NCBI GenBank assembly: GCA_026075535.2
Contig: AP026540.1
Span: 12,710,001 to 12,774,000, forward strand
Origin: Tricholoma matsutake
Lineage: Eukaryota > Basidiomycota > Agaricomycetes > Agaricales > Tricholomataceae
DNA length: 64,000 nucleotides
Direction: 5' to 3'
The notes under the pieces: generated by a model
What the model was told of the DNA's origin: nothing
Databases searched by the model: none
Seen by the model: only the letters and a program-made list of their open reading frames with translations
Made by a program: the position numbers and the translations under genes
Shown: in pieces, positions 46,533 to 55,760 of the stretch
Numbering within the stretch: the first letter of the stretch is position 1
Layout: each line of letters starts with the position of its first letter

Positions 46533-47820
46533 GTGACCAAAATTGTCAACTGTTTGTCTGCAAAGATGAAGATGGGCTCTCCCATGATATGTTTGTATCT
46601 GTTAGACAACCCTGACCATTATACCAGTCATGCTTTTGTTCCATTTTATTGGCAATCCTTTGTTTTGAAAGCTCGGGCCACATGCAATACACCTTCTGAA
46701 CAACCATCACAGCATCCAACAGATGACATGCCAGAGAAAGTGGCAATGCTTTGACAGCAGAATGGCATAGTTCTGTTTTCTCCAGTAGATGATTACCTTC
46801 TATGTGCACCTGAATTGGAAAAGGTTTGCTTATATGACTGGGTGTCATGCTGTCAATGTGTTAAAGCTAGGTCTAAGAAATAGCCACCTGTTCCAGCCCC
46901 CAACAACAATGCAGATGAAGGTATTGACCTGGAATCTGATAGTGAACATGGGAATGTTGCCAACCCCCAATACACACTGCTCAAATTTTTGCCCCAACAT
47001 CCTTTGCAATAACACATGCCTCATGATGGTTGGCACCTGAAAAAGCACAAGTGCCACAATTCCTTGGTGTGACCAAGGTGACCATGAATATTATTGCAGT
47101 ACCATGTTGACTTTATTCAAACCATGGAGAACTGGCCTTGATTTGAAAAAAGATGAGAGAACATGGAATGATGCCTTCACTAGCCATAAATTTTCTGATC
47201 ATCAAAATTACATAATGGCCAACATGAACATATGCTATGGGTGCTCAGATGCTCATGACAACTTTCATGCACAGATGAAGAAAGGAACTGTTAAAATGCC
47301 AAGCTGGGCAGAAGGCACCAGTGACTTGTGGACTGATCTGGACCAAACAATTATGGATGACCACCTGGATAGCACCAGTGCTGACCCTGTTGTTCCAGAT
47401 GTCCACCTTTCTTCTATTCTAGGAAGAGCCCAGCTACATGTTCAAACATTGATGACTTCTATCAGACAAACACTTTCCGATGCTGGGTGGACCAAGTATG
47501 ACTTGGGACTTCCATCATCTGATTTGGAACTAATGCCACAACCAATAGCAATGAACAAGTCTCCAGCACAATGGAATGCTGCTGTATTGTCTGCTCGCAC
47601 CCATGTATTAGAAGACAGAGCACAGTTCTTACCCCAAGCTCTCCTCCAGTCCAAAACAAGACTAAATTTTGTACCAAATGAAGTCAAAGTAGTGGACAGA
47701 TCTCATTTAGAGAAGCATTGTGTTTCTGAAAAGTGGCAAGGAGCCATTGACAAGATAGCAAAAGACTTTGACTTAAATACTGAACAAGAATGTGCATACC
47801 GCATAGGCAAATCATTCCTG
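46533..47820 (+). pseudogene. Helitron 3, region between Rep and helicase
   Basis: Plus-strand blocks are MKMGSPMICLYLLDNPDHYT, AFVPFYWQSFV, PVDDYLLCAPELEKVCLYDW and, after stops, a 239-codon open frame (47104-47823). That frame begins MLTLFKPWRTGLDLKKDERT and contains MPSWAEGTSDLW and the start of the helicase, FDLNTEQECAYRI. This order is that of Rep/helicase proteins of a second basidiomycete Helitron lineage, different from Helitrons 1 and 2. The Rep HUH motif itself is not in the window part I can read and was probably lost. Stops occur after AML (46752), KARSKK and PLQ. Confidence 0.68.
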
Positions 47821-49860
47821 TAACAATAATGTAGAACAGCTGAAATGAACCTTGCTGGCAAGGGGACAGGAAAGACCCAGGTGCTGAAAGCACTTATCAG
47901 GCTATTCACATGTAGGGACTAACATGGATATCTGTTTCAAACCCCAACCACTCAATAGAATTGTGATGCATGGAGTCAATCTTGGAGACTTCATGTTGAG
48001 GCTCTACAATACACTGCACAAGATGTATCCTCTCAGCTTCAGATAGTCAATTACATCCAGATGTGGGAGTTGCAGACTGTAGAACGGATACATGGATACA
48101 CTATTTACAGATAAAACCTGTATCCATTGTATCCATTTTGACTTATAGAGTGTAAATCTAATTTATACATGTAATCCTTTCGATGTACCATGCATAGGAT
48201 ACATATTTAACTGTTCCCCAGAGATTTTACAGGCAGCATCAAAATTGAGGCCAAAAAGTGCATATCCATAAATTATCTGTATGTATCCATGTTAGTCCCT
48301 ATTCACATGTAAAAAAGAAGCACACCAGTTGGTGGTTGTAGCTCCTACAGGCAGTTCTGCCTCATTACTAAATGGCTCAACCATTACATGTTTGCCATAA
48401 ATACAGAAGGCAGAAAAGCATCTGTTGTTCAATTAGCACAAGCAGAAACATGGCTCCAAGGAGTTGATTATGTATTTTTTGACAAGGTATCAATGCTATC
48501 CTGCCAAGACCTATACCTCATTAGTGCAAGACAGGCAGAGCTTATGAACAACCCTGATTCTCCTTTTGGAGGCCTTCACATGATTTTTTCAGGTGATTTT
48601 GCACAACTCCCCCCCTATTGGAGGAGAAAATGCCTCATTATATAGCTGAACAGTTGGGATCAATGCTCAGACAATGCGGAACCAGGAAGCTGCTATGGGA
48701 AAGGCATTGTGGCATCAGATAACTACTGTAGTCATCTTGAGGAAAAATTTAAGGCAAACTTTTCAGTCCAAAATGGACTTGCAGCTGCAGACTGCATTGC
48801 AAAACATGCAGTTCAAAGCATGCACTCAAGCAGATATCACATTTTTTTTAAACACCCTTGTGTCAAGCAAAGCAAAAGAAAGGTCACATGTGTCACAAAA
48901 AGAGTTCTGAAATGTTTCTATTATTACAGCTCTGAACTCTCAAAAAGATGAAATAAATCAGCTGTGGAGCCTCAGATATGCAGCAGAAACTAGCCAGGGC
49001 CTAAGCCATTTTTTGTCTTGAGATACCATTCCATCAGGTGATGATGGTGAGCAGCCAAGAAAAACACCAGGCAGAAGGTGTGTTCAACACTGCACAAAGA
49101 TATCAAACAACCTACAAGCTGCCTTGTGGGCTTAGCCCCCATGCAGAAACTCAAAACTAATCCCTGCCAAGCTTTCATTATGCATAGGCATGCTAATTAT
49201 GATTCAACACAATGCAGCAACTGAACTTTGTATAACAAAAGGTCAGGAAGCAACTGTCTATGCATGGGAATATTGCAATGGCCCAGACAATACCCAACAT
49301 TTAGAGACTTTGTTTCTCAAGCTTGTTAACCCCTCCCAACCAAGACAACTTCCAGACTTGCCCCTTAATGTGGTGCCTCTGACTAAAACGACAGCCCACA
49401 TTTCTTGCCAGCTTGTAGATGATACCTCTCTTGATATATCTTGCAGCCAGATAGAAGCTTTGCCAAACTTTGCTATGACTGATTAAGCTTCACAGGGCAA
49501 GACACATGAAAGAAATGTGGTGGACCTTGGGGAGACTAGGACTCATCAGGGCTATTATACCACTTTGTCACAAGGTACTACTGCTAAAGGCACCCTCATC
49601 CTGTCAGGATTTCATAGTAATAAAATCACTGATGGTGCCTCAGGCACCTTGCATCAAGAATTTAGAGAACAGGAGCTACTAGACACCATCACCAAATTAC
49701 AATATGAACATAACCTCCCTGCTGACATTGCAGCAACAGACAGATGAAATACTAGAATCTCTGCCTTCTGAAAATGGAAGGGGAGACATTTGTACCTTCC
49801 ACTGTCCACCCAGCAATTCAATGAAGCAAGGAAGACCCTTTTATGAAATGGAATCATGTG
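47821..49860 (+). pseudogene. Helitron 3 PIF1-type helicase, split by a MITE
   Basis: A stop after GKSFL is followed by NLAGKGTGKTQVLKALIRLF (Walker A, 47850-47910). A 389-bp MITE (47913-48301) comes next, then QLVVVAPTGSSASLLNGS. WLQGVDYVFFDKVSMLSCQD holds the Walker B region, with K where E is expected in DE-VSML. GGLHMIFSGDFAQLPP, ITTVVILRKNLRQTF, ATELCITKGQEATVYAWEY, VPLTKTTAHISC and ASQGKT follow, the last being the C-terminal helicase motif, with YYTTLSQGTTAKGTLIL to 49740. At least three frame changes and several stops are seen. The Walker B lysine would itself abolish ATPase activity. Confidence 0.72.
47913..48301. mobile_element. MITE in the Helitron 3 helicase (389 bp), perfect 18-bp TIR and 8-bp target duplication
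   Basis: TAGGGACTAACATGGATA at 47913 is perfectly mirrored at the right end (to 48301). TTCACATG flanks both sides (47905-47912 and 48302-48309). Further inside, GGATAC/GTATCC motifs repeat. The 8-bp duplication and TAGGG terminus place it with hAT elements. Its TIR differs from the large hAT element at 8935 beyond the first five bases. Confidence 0.88.
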
Positions 49861-49977
49861 GATATTGAGTGGGCAATTGTCAGGGCTAAAGAGACAAAGC
49901 TGAAGGATGAGCAGGCCAATAGTTGACTAAAAAGAAAGGCTCCTAGCAACAGACAGCCAGAAAGTCCACCTCAGAAA

Positions 49978-50264
49978 ATGCTTAGGACAAGCATCCAGAA
50001 CAGGCCAACAAGGGTGCCTGCAATTTCAAGACAGTGCCTTGGGACTACCTGGCAAAACAACAGCTGTCCATATGATGCTGTTATCACCATTCTCTTCAAT
50101 GTGTGGTGCCAAGACCCTGCAAATTATACAGCCATGTGGCAACAGATGGGAAGTGGAAAACTGAACCTTTTAGCTGCTGGATTTGAACAGCTCATTAACA
50201 ATCCACAACTTTCCTTGGAAAGTGTTAGAGAAGGTATGAGACAACATTTTGCCACTTTATCTGA
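49978..50264 (+). pseudogene. Helitron 3 C-terminal domain, first part
   Basis: The frame reads GTTWQNNSCPYDAVITILFN followed by VWCQDPANYTAMW and SVREGMRQHFATLS, then is cut at the E2 target site. A Cys residue followed by YD at the start of a helix (SCPYDAV) resembles the catalytic start of a cysteine-protease-like domain found at the C-terminus of some Helitron proteins. This is an inference from memory. Confidence 0.5.
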
Positions 50265-50522
50265 GTACTTTACACTCCCCCACCTATTCCGGTTGGATTC
50301 TGGTTTGTCCAGCCAGAATTTCTGGAATTTCTGGAATCCAGTGGAATTTTTTTGTATGTAGTTTGCCCTACATAGCACAATTCCAGTTGGACTAAGGATC
50401 CAATTTACACCTGGAATCCCTGGAATCTGACTGGACTCATCACAACCGGACTAACCAGAATGCATGGACTAACCGGACTAACTGGAATGCACGTGCTTTC
50501 CCAAATAAAAGTTTCACATACA

Positions 50523-50604
50523 GTAAGAATTGAACACTCAACCTTGGGTCTACACAGGTTTACACACAGAACAACATGCTTAACCACTGATCTACCAAGT
50601 CTTT
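50523..50604 (-). other. tRNA-like module, left end of E2
   Basis: On the minus strand TGGTAGATCAGTGGTTAAGC resembles an A box, and GTTCAATTCT, about 50 nt further, a B box. The orientation is outward, opposite to the module at 52512-52600. No full cloverleaf. Confidence 0.5.
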
Positions 50605-50702
50605 ATTCCTACCTACATTTAATACCATTATTACCCTTTAATACCTTTATTACCCAATTAAGGGTGTAGTAACCATACACATAGCCGCATGCATTGCATG
50701 AC

Positions 50703-50974
50703 ACATGACACGTGATGCCAGCTCACAACCACCACCACCATCATCAATGCTGCCAGCTCCTCCTCTCCACTCTACCACCACCACTGCATGCACACCCACC
50801 ACCAGCACTCCCATGCCCACTCCCACCATCACCACCACCCTCAAACAAGCTGACTGGACGGAACGCAGGCCCAAACAACAGCAACTGTCATTTGGGCCAT
50901 GGATAAGTTTTTCTTTTTTTTCTTTTTTTGCTTTTTGTTTTATCAATCAACTAATTGTATTTTATTGCTTTTTA
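50703..50974 (+). other. His/Pro-rich ORF exon of E2 with following intron
   Basis: From an ATG near 50712 the frame reads MMPAHNHHHHHQCCQLLLS, then proline-rich sequence to SPPPSNKLTGR and GPNNSNCHLGHG. It meets GATAAGT (a mutated 5' splice site) near 50903 and a T-rich intron ending TTTTTAG at about 50974. E3 and E1 begin the same way (HHHHH-QCRLPP and HHHHS-CRCLPP). Conservation of the frame in three elements suggests it once had coding value. No function is recognised. Confidence 0.4.
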
Positions 50975-51249
50975 GGTTATATACTACTGGGGATGACCTG
51001 CCATGACAAAAAATGCGCAACCCATGCCCACGCCCACCAGATGCCCTCCTCCCCATTCAAATGGGATGTGAGGCTGTCGACATGGGCTAGGAGGGTGCAG
51101 AGGGATGCCAGGAGAGTTGAGACCCCAGAAGGGGGGTACCTGCCTAGTAAGCACCCACCAACCTCTGTACTTGCACCACGTCACACTGACATGCCCAAAC
51201 CCCCCCCCCCCCAAAAAAAAAAAAAGAAATCCAAACGGGGGACAATGGT

Positions 51250-52120
51250 AACAAATGATGACAAGCCACCCACCCCCAGCCTCACGAGCAACTGCTCATG
51301 GGGTGGATCATAAGTGGAACAACACCCAGGCGCAGGGACAGGAGATGACAATGACACACCACCCACCCCCAGCCTCATGAGCAACTGCTTGTGGGGTGGA
51401 TCATGGGTGGAACAACAATGATGACAAGCCACCCACCCACAGCCTCATGAGCAACTGCTTGTGGGGTGGAACGTGGGTGGAATGACACCCAGGCACAGGG
51501 ATAGGAGATGACAATGCACCACCCACCCCCAGCCTCACAAGCAACTGCTCGTGGGGTGGATTGCAGGTGGAATGACAATGATGACAAGCCACCCACCCCC
51601 AGTCTCACGAGCAACTGCTCATGGGGTGGAATGACACCCAGGCACAGGGATAGGAGATGACGATGCACCACCCGCCCCCAGCCTTACAAACAACTGCTCG
51701 TGGGGTGGATCGCGGGTGGAATGACAACGATGACAAGCCACCCACCCCCAGTCTCACAAGCAACTGCTCATGCTGTGGAATGTGGGCAGAACAACACCCA
51801 GGCACAGGGATAGGAGATGACAATGCACCACCCGCCCCCAGCCTCACAAACAACTGCTCGTGGGGTGGATTGCGGGTGGAATGACAACAATGACAAGCCA
51901 CCCACCCCCAGTCTCACAAGCAACTGCTCATGCCATGGAATGTGGGCGGAACAATGCCCAGGCACAGGGATAGGAGACAACAATGCACCACCTGCCCCCA
52001 GCCTCATGAGCAACTGCTCGTGGGGTGGATCATGGGTGGAACAACAACAATGACAAGCCACCTACCCCCAGCCTCATGAGCAACTGCTCATGGGGTGGAT
52101 CATGGGTGGAATGACAGACA
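51250..52120. repeat. Tandem array in E2 (about 160-bp period)
   Basis: GATGACAAGCCACCCACC, then AGCCTCACGAGCAACTGCTC, GTGGGGTGGA and ACACCCAGGCACAGGGATAG recur about five times with a two-part period of roughly 80 + 80 bp. Each half contains the palindrome GAGCAACTGCTC or a variant inside a CCACCC..GGGTGG stem. Variation among units is mostly C/T and G/A. Single units related to this palindrome also occur in E1 and E3. Confidence 0.8.
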
Positions 52121-52139
52121 ACACACCTAGCACAGCAGG

Positions 52140-52415
52140 GTCATGTCCCCTCCCCCTCCCCTGCACTTCGTGTGGGGAGGGATTTTTTTTGTACTTTTAA
52201 TTATTTATTAGTATTGTGCCCCCCCTCCCCTATTTTGCGTGGGGGAGGGATTTTCTTCTTCATGTTTTTACCTCCCCCCTCGCACCGAACACAAGGGGTT
52301 AGCTTTTTATGTATATAAATAAAACTCCCTCTCACATCTTGTGAGAGGGAGGATTTTTTGTTGATGTATGTAATCACAATCATCCCCACTCCCTCGCATT
52401 CAATGTGAGGGATGT
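52140..52415. repeat. Five-hairpin ladder of E2
   Basis: Five GC-rich inverted repeats lie at about 52146-52180, 52218-52250, 52271-52300, 52325-52353 (CCCTCTCACATCTTGTGAGAGGG) and 52389-52412, each separated by 25-45 bp of AT-rich DNA. The order and loop sequences parallel those of E3 and, inverted, E1. Confidence 0.7.
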
Positions 52416-52511
52416 GGTTAATTCAAAAATTTTGATCTTAACTACTTCAAAAAAAAATTAGAGTTGTGAGTTTGAGTGTCATGAATAAACCTTATGTTAC
52501 TAACTAATCAT

Positions 52512-52600
52512 TCTCCTGTGGCTCAACTGGTTAAGCACACATGTTTGGTTTGTCATGTGATCACTCTAATCAAGGTGTCTTGAGTTCAATCCTTACTCTG
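52512..52600 (+). other. tRNA-like module, right end of E2
   Basis: TGGCTCAACTGGTTAAGCAC (A-box-like, 52519-52538) and GAGTTCAATCC (B-box-like, 52582-52592). It is near-identical to 55009-55098 and to the complement of 5691-5784. A MITE lies 12 bp downstream, inserted in the flanking ACAAATTTATTTTGTRGG sequence known from E3. Confidence 0.55.
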
Positions 52601-52612
52601 CACAAATATATT

Positions 52613-53055
52613 TAGTGTTTGAAGGTCCAGTCCATGGTTATGTAACAGTCTTTTGGAATTTTAAGATGTAATCTGCTTGTTAAAGCCTTAAAACATATCC
52701 TGGAATTTCAGGAATTTTTGTACACAATGTCAATACATGATTGGAAAGGTTTTGTCATTATGCCTCAGTGGTTTTTACAGAATTAAATGTATTAAACATA
52801 AAACAAATCTTCCAGTCTATACATTTTCCGAGGTTTTGAGAAAAATGTATGAACTGGAAAAATTGTTTTGTGTTTAATATGTTTAATTCTGTATAAACCA
52901 CTGAGGTGTAATGACAAAACATTTTTGGTCCTATACTGACATTGTATACAAAAGTCCTGAAATGCCAGGATATGTTGTAAGGCTTTAACAAGCAAATTAC
53001 ATCTCAAAATTCCAAAAGACTGTTACATAACCATGGACTGGACCTTCAAACACTA
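52613..53055. mobile_element. hAT-type MITE, copy 3 (443 bp), long inverted arms, perfect 8-bp target duplication
   Basis: Termini TAGTGTTTGAAGGTCCAG and complement, flanked by AATATATT on both sides (52605-52612 and 53056-53063). Unlike copies 1 and 2, the two arms are inverted repeats of each other over about 190 bp, leaving only a short centre, so the copy is a foldback form of the family. It is nested in E2, which is nested in Helitron 3. Confidence 0.88.
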
Positions 53056-53491
53056 AATATATTTTGTAGGCACTTTGACAACTTAAGACTTGAAATTTGA
53101 CTATCCATTAGGGTATATACTCTAAGTTGAGCATCTGGAGTAACCAGAATCTGGTCAGAATAACTGGAATAACTGGACTCCAACCGGAATAACTGGACTC
53201 CAATCAGAATAACTGGACTCCAATCGGAATAGGTGGGGGAGGGTAAATTACAGCTTTATCTGACACACACTTCTGTTTTGGACAATACACTGAGGTCTTT
53301 ACACCCCCCCACCTTTCCTAGTGGACTCCGACTGGAGTCTGACTGGACTGACCAGAGTCCAACTGGAGTCCACTGGGACTGGTCACCAGCCAACTGCCTG
53401 CAAAGTTGCCAGTCCAGTCCCAGTCCAGTCCACTCGGACTGGTCCAGTGGAGTCTGGTTGGAGTCCAGTTGGATTCTGCTGAAAAAGTGTG

Positions 53492-53576
53492 TAAGAAAAG
53501 GAATTGAACCCAGATCCCTGTAGGTTGCTTATGTAATTATAATATGCAATATAACCATTACACCACAGTACCTTGT
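53492..53576 (-). other. tRNA-like module, left end of E3
   Basis: On the minus strand TGGTGTAATGGTTATA (A-box-like) and GGGTTCAATTCC (B-box-like). Box B is nearly consensus. No complete cloverleaf. Confidence 0.5.
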
Positions 53577-53649
53577 GTAAGGTATCATCTATTTGCATTA
53601 GGTACCATGGTGCGGCTGTGTATGACAAAGCATATAGCCGCATCATCAA

Positions 53650-54135
53650 ATGTGCCAGCTCATCACTCACCACCACCACCACCGTCAATGCCGCCTCCCT
53701 CCTCTCTGCTCTACCACCCCCACCCCCACTGCTCCCATGCCCAATCTGCCATCACCACCACCCGCAAACGAGCTGACTGGATGGGCCCTACATAAGTTTT
53801 TTTTTTGTTTGCTTTTTGTTTTTATAAACTAACTAACCTGTTTCTTTAGCTTTCTAGGTTATAATCTACTGGTAACAATGCCACCACCCGCAAACGAGCC
53901 AATGCAGGCCCTACGTAAGTTTTTTTTTGTTTGCTTTTTGTTTTTATAAACTAACTAACTTGTTTCTTTAGTTTTATAGGTTATAATCTACTGGTAACAA
54001 TGCCACCACCCGCAAACAAGCCAACGTGGGCCCTATGTAAGTTTTTTTTTGTTTGCTTTTTGTTTTTATAAACTAACTAACTCATTTCTTTTGTTTTATA
54101 GGTTCTACTCTACTGGTAACGACAGCCCAATGCGA
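53650..54135 (+). other. Reiterated in-frame exon-intron units of E3
   Basis: A frame from the ATG near 53650 reads MCQLITHHHHHRQCRLPP and ends an exon at NELTGWAL. Two nearly identical 57-nt exons follow (about 53858-53914 and 53980-54037), each reading YNLLVTMPPPAN and ending -AL, separated by about 65-nt introns with GTAAGTTTTTTT at the 5' side and TTTTATAG at the 3' side. The exon length is a multiple of three, so the frame survives each repeat. The first 5' splice site is mutated (CATAAG). The last exon reads STLLVTTAQCETT and stops. This is exon-intron unit amplification; the protein is unrecognised. Confidence 0.5.
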
Positions 54136-54649
54136 GACAACCTAACACACCCACCCCACGCCTACGAGCCCCTGCTTGTAGGGTAGATCATGAGTGTGTG
54201 CAGTCAACAACGACAATGACGATGCCGCCTACCAGCACCAGGACCCCCAGAACAACCCAGACCTGACAACACCCATGCCAGCCCCCTCCTCCCCATCCAA
54301 ATGGGTTGATAAAGGATAGGAGATGGCAGAGGGGTACTGGGAGACCTGCAGAGCAGGATACCCACCTGGTAAGCACCCACCTACCCCCTCCCTCGCATGC
54401 CACATCACTGACCCCTCCCCCCAACCCTTCCAAACTAGGAGACCCACAAAACTGACAACACACCCACCCCACACTGACAAGCACCTGCTTGTCAGGTGGA
54501 TGGCAGGTACACCAGGGCTACGACAACCACGGCACCCATCCCCATGCCTACAAGCCTCTGCTCATAGGGTGGATGATGGGTGCAGCTTGCTATGGCAATG
54601 GACGCATGGGAGGAGGGGTGGGCAACAACACCCACTCCAGACCGCATCC

Positions 54650-54912
54650 CCCAACCCCCCTTCCCCTGCATTTTGCGTGGGGAGGGGTCTTTATTATTTT
54701 TAATTTATCTCTGCCCCCCCCCTCACACCAAATGCGAGGGGTATATATATTGTAGTATTTATGAATCCCCCCCTCACACTGAATGTGAGGGGTTTAGTTT
54801 TTTATGTACATAGTAATAATCCCCCCCCTCTCACATCTTGTGAGAGGGGTTTTTTTTTTGTTTATTATTATATTATACCCACTCCCTTGTGTAGGACATG
54901 AGGGATGTGGTT
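54650..54912. repeat. Five-hairpin ladder of E3
   Basis: Inverted repeats at about 54656-54690, 54712-54743, 54766-54792 (CCCCTCACACTGAATGTGAGGGG is the core, only partly quoted elsewhere), 54822-54850 and 54879-54912, separated by AT-rich spacers. Each stem has four to seven G-C pairs and a loop of 3-6 bases. Confidence 0.7.
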
Positions 54913-55008
54913 AATTAAAATTTTTTGATCTTAATTGTTTGAAAAATGCCTCCTCAAAGAATATGAAAAGTTGAGTCATAAATAAACCTTATATTGATCC
55001 CTAATAAG

Positions 55009-55098
55009 TCTCCTGTGGCTCAAGTGGTTGAGCACACTTGTTTGGTTTGTCATGTGATTCCTTATGGTGAGGTCTTGAGTTCAATTCCTGCAGTACAC
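55009..55098 (+). other. tRNA-like module, right end of E3
   Basis: TGGCTCAAGTGGTTGAGCAC (A-box-like) and GAGTTCAATTCC (B-box-like) about 50 bp apart, near-identical to 52512-52600. Confidence 0.55.
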
Positions 55099-55345
55099 AA
55101 ATTTATTTTGTGGGTACTTTATGAAATTCACCAAGTCTGAAGTCCTTTGAGCTCATATCTAATTGACTTATCATTTGGTTGAAATGCATTCAACTCAGAC
55201 TCCACTTGGACTCCACCCAGACTCCAGTTGGACTCCAGTGGGGGATTGAACTCTACATGACTTAGTGTAGTTCAATTGGACTCCAGTCAGTCTGGTCGGA
55301 GTCCACTAGGACAGGTGGGGGACTGTAAAGTACTGAATACACTAG

Positions 55346-55760
55346 TGCACACAACCTCCTCCTTACACTGCTAACTACCCAATTCCCTGTCACCAGAACC
55401 ACACAGTGGTGTATCAATCCAGCTCATGCTAATTTGAATGAGTCAATCACTGCTAATGTAGTGGTCAAAGTTTCTACACCCCCTGCAGTCCTTGCAGGCA
55501 ATTGTAAACTGCTTCCAAGAGGTGTTACCATCAAGATGTCCCTCCTGCAATGAACAACAGCTTAGATAAACAAGGATTGTGTCACACTCCCCATTGGTTG
55601 CTTTTGAATGGGGCACAATGTTGACCCACTGACCCTCAACAACACTTTAGACATAGCTGCAGGCCCCATTGCCCACAAATACCATCCATGTGGAATCATA
55701 TACCTTTTGGTGAAAAAAATGAACCTGGAGTGCAATTTAAACACTGTAGGATCCTGAAAT
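55346..55760 (+). pseudogene. Helitron 3 C-terminal domain, last part
   Basis: With E2 and E3 ignored, the frame cut at 50264 continues through the 53254-53294 spacer into this segment without a shift. It reads HNLLLTLLTTQFPVTRTTQW, INPAHANLNESITANVVVKV and LLPRGVTIKMSLLQ, a stop, then DPLTLNNTLDIAAGPIAHKY and GIIYL, the typical end of this Helitron protein. Two stops interrupt the distal part. A second copy of the terminal 260 bp is at 60182-60437. Confidence 0.6.

Larger units (their letters stand above)
50265..53253 (+). mobile_element. Composite TIR element E2 (2.99 kb), 10-bp target duplication
   Basis: The left end GTACTTTACACTCCCCCACC and the complement of the right end (CTGTAATTTACCCTCCCCCACC trimmed to match) share about 25 positions, including CTCCCCCACCTATTCCG. 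CTTTATCTGA flanks both sides (50255-50264 and 53254-53263). Contents from left: subterminal GGACTAACCGGACT motifs, tRNA-like module (minus strand), His-rich ORF and intron, a long tandem array (51250-52120), five hairpins, tRNA-like module (plus strand) with a MITE next to it, and subterminal GGACTCCA motifs. It interrupts the Helitron 3 C-terminal frame. A target duplication of about 10 bp suggests a Mutator-like superfamily, but no transposase is encoded. Confidence 0.72.
53295..55335 (+). mobile_element. Composite TIR element E3 (2.04 kb), about 10-bp target duplication
   Basis: The left end GTCTTTACACCCCCCCACCT and the complement of the right end (CAGTACTTTACAGTCCCCCACC) share CCTAGTGGACTCCGAC further in. 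AATACACTGAG (53284-53294) and AATACACTAG (55336-55345) flank it. Contents: subterminal GGAGTCCA motifs, tRNA-like module on the minus strand, His-rich ORF with three in-frame exon repeats, GC-rich palindromic units, five hairpins, tRNA-like module on the plus strand, subterminal GGACTCCA motifs. It lies only 41 bp from E2 in the same Helitron 3 exon. Confidence 0.72.

Noticed and set aside
51250..52120. CRISPR-like array
   Set aside because: The repeats are longer, diverged and contiguous without unique spacers, and the genome is eukaryotic. It is an ordinary tandem array inside a transposon.
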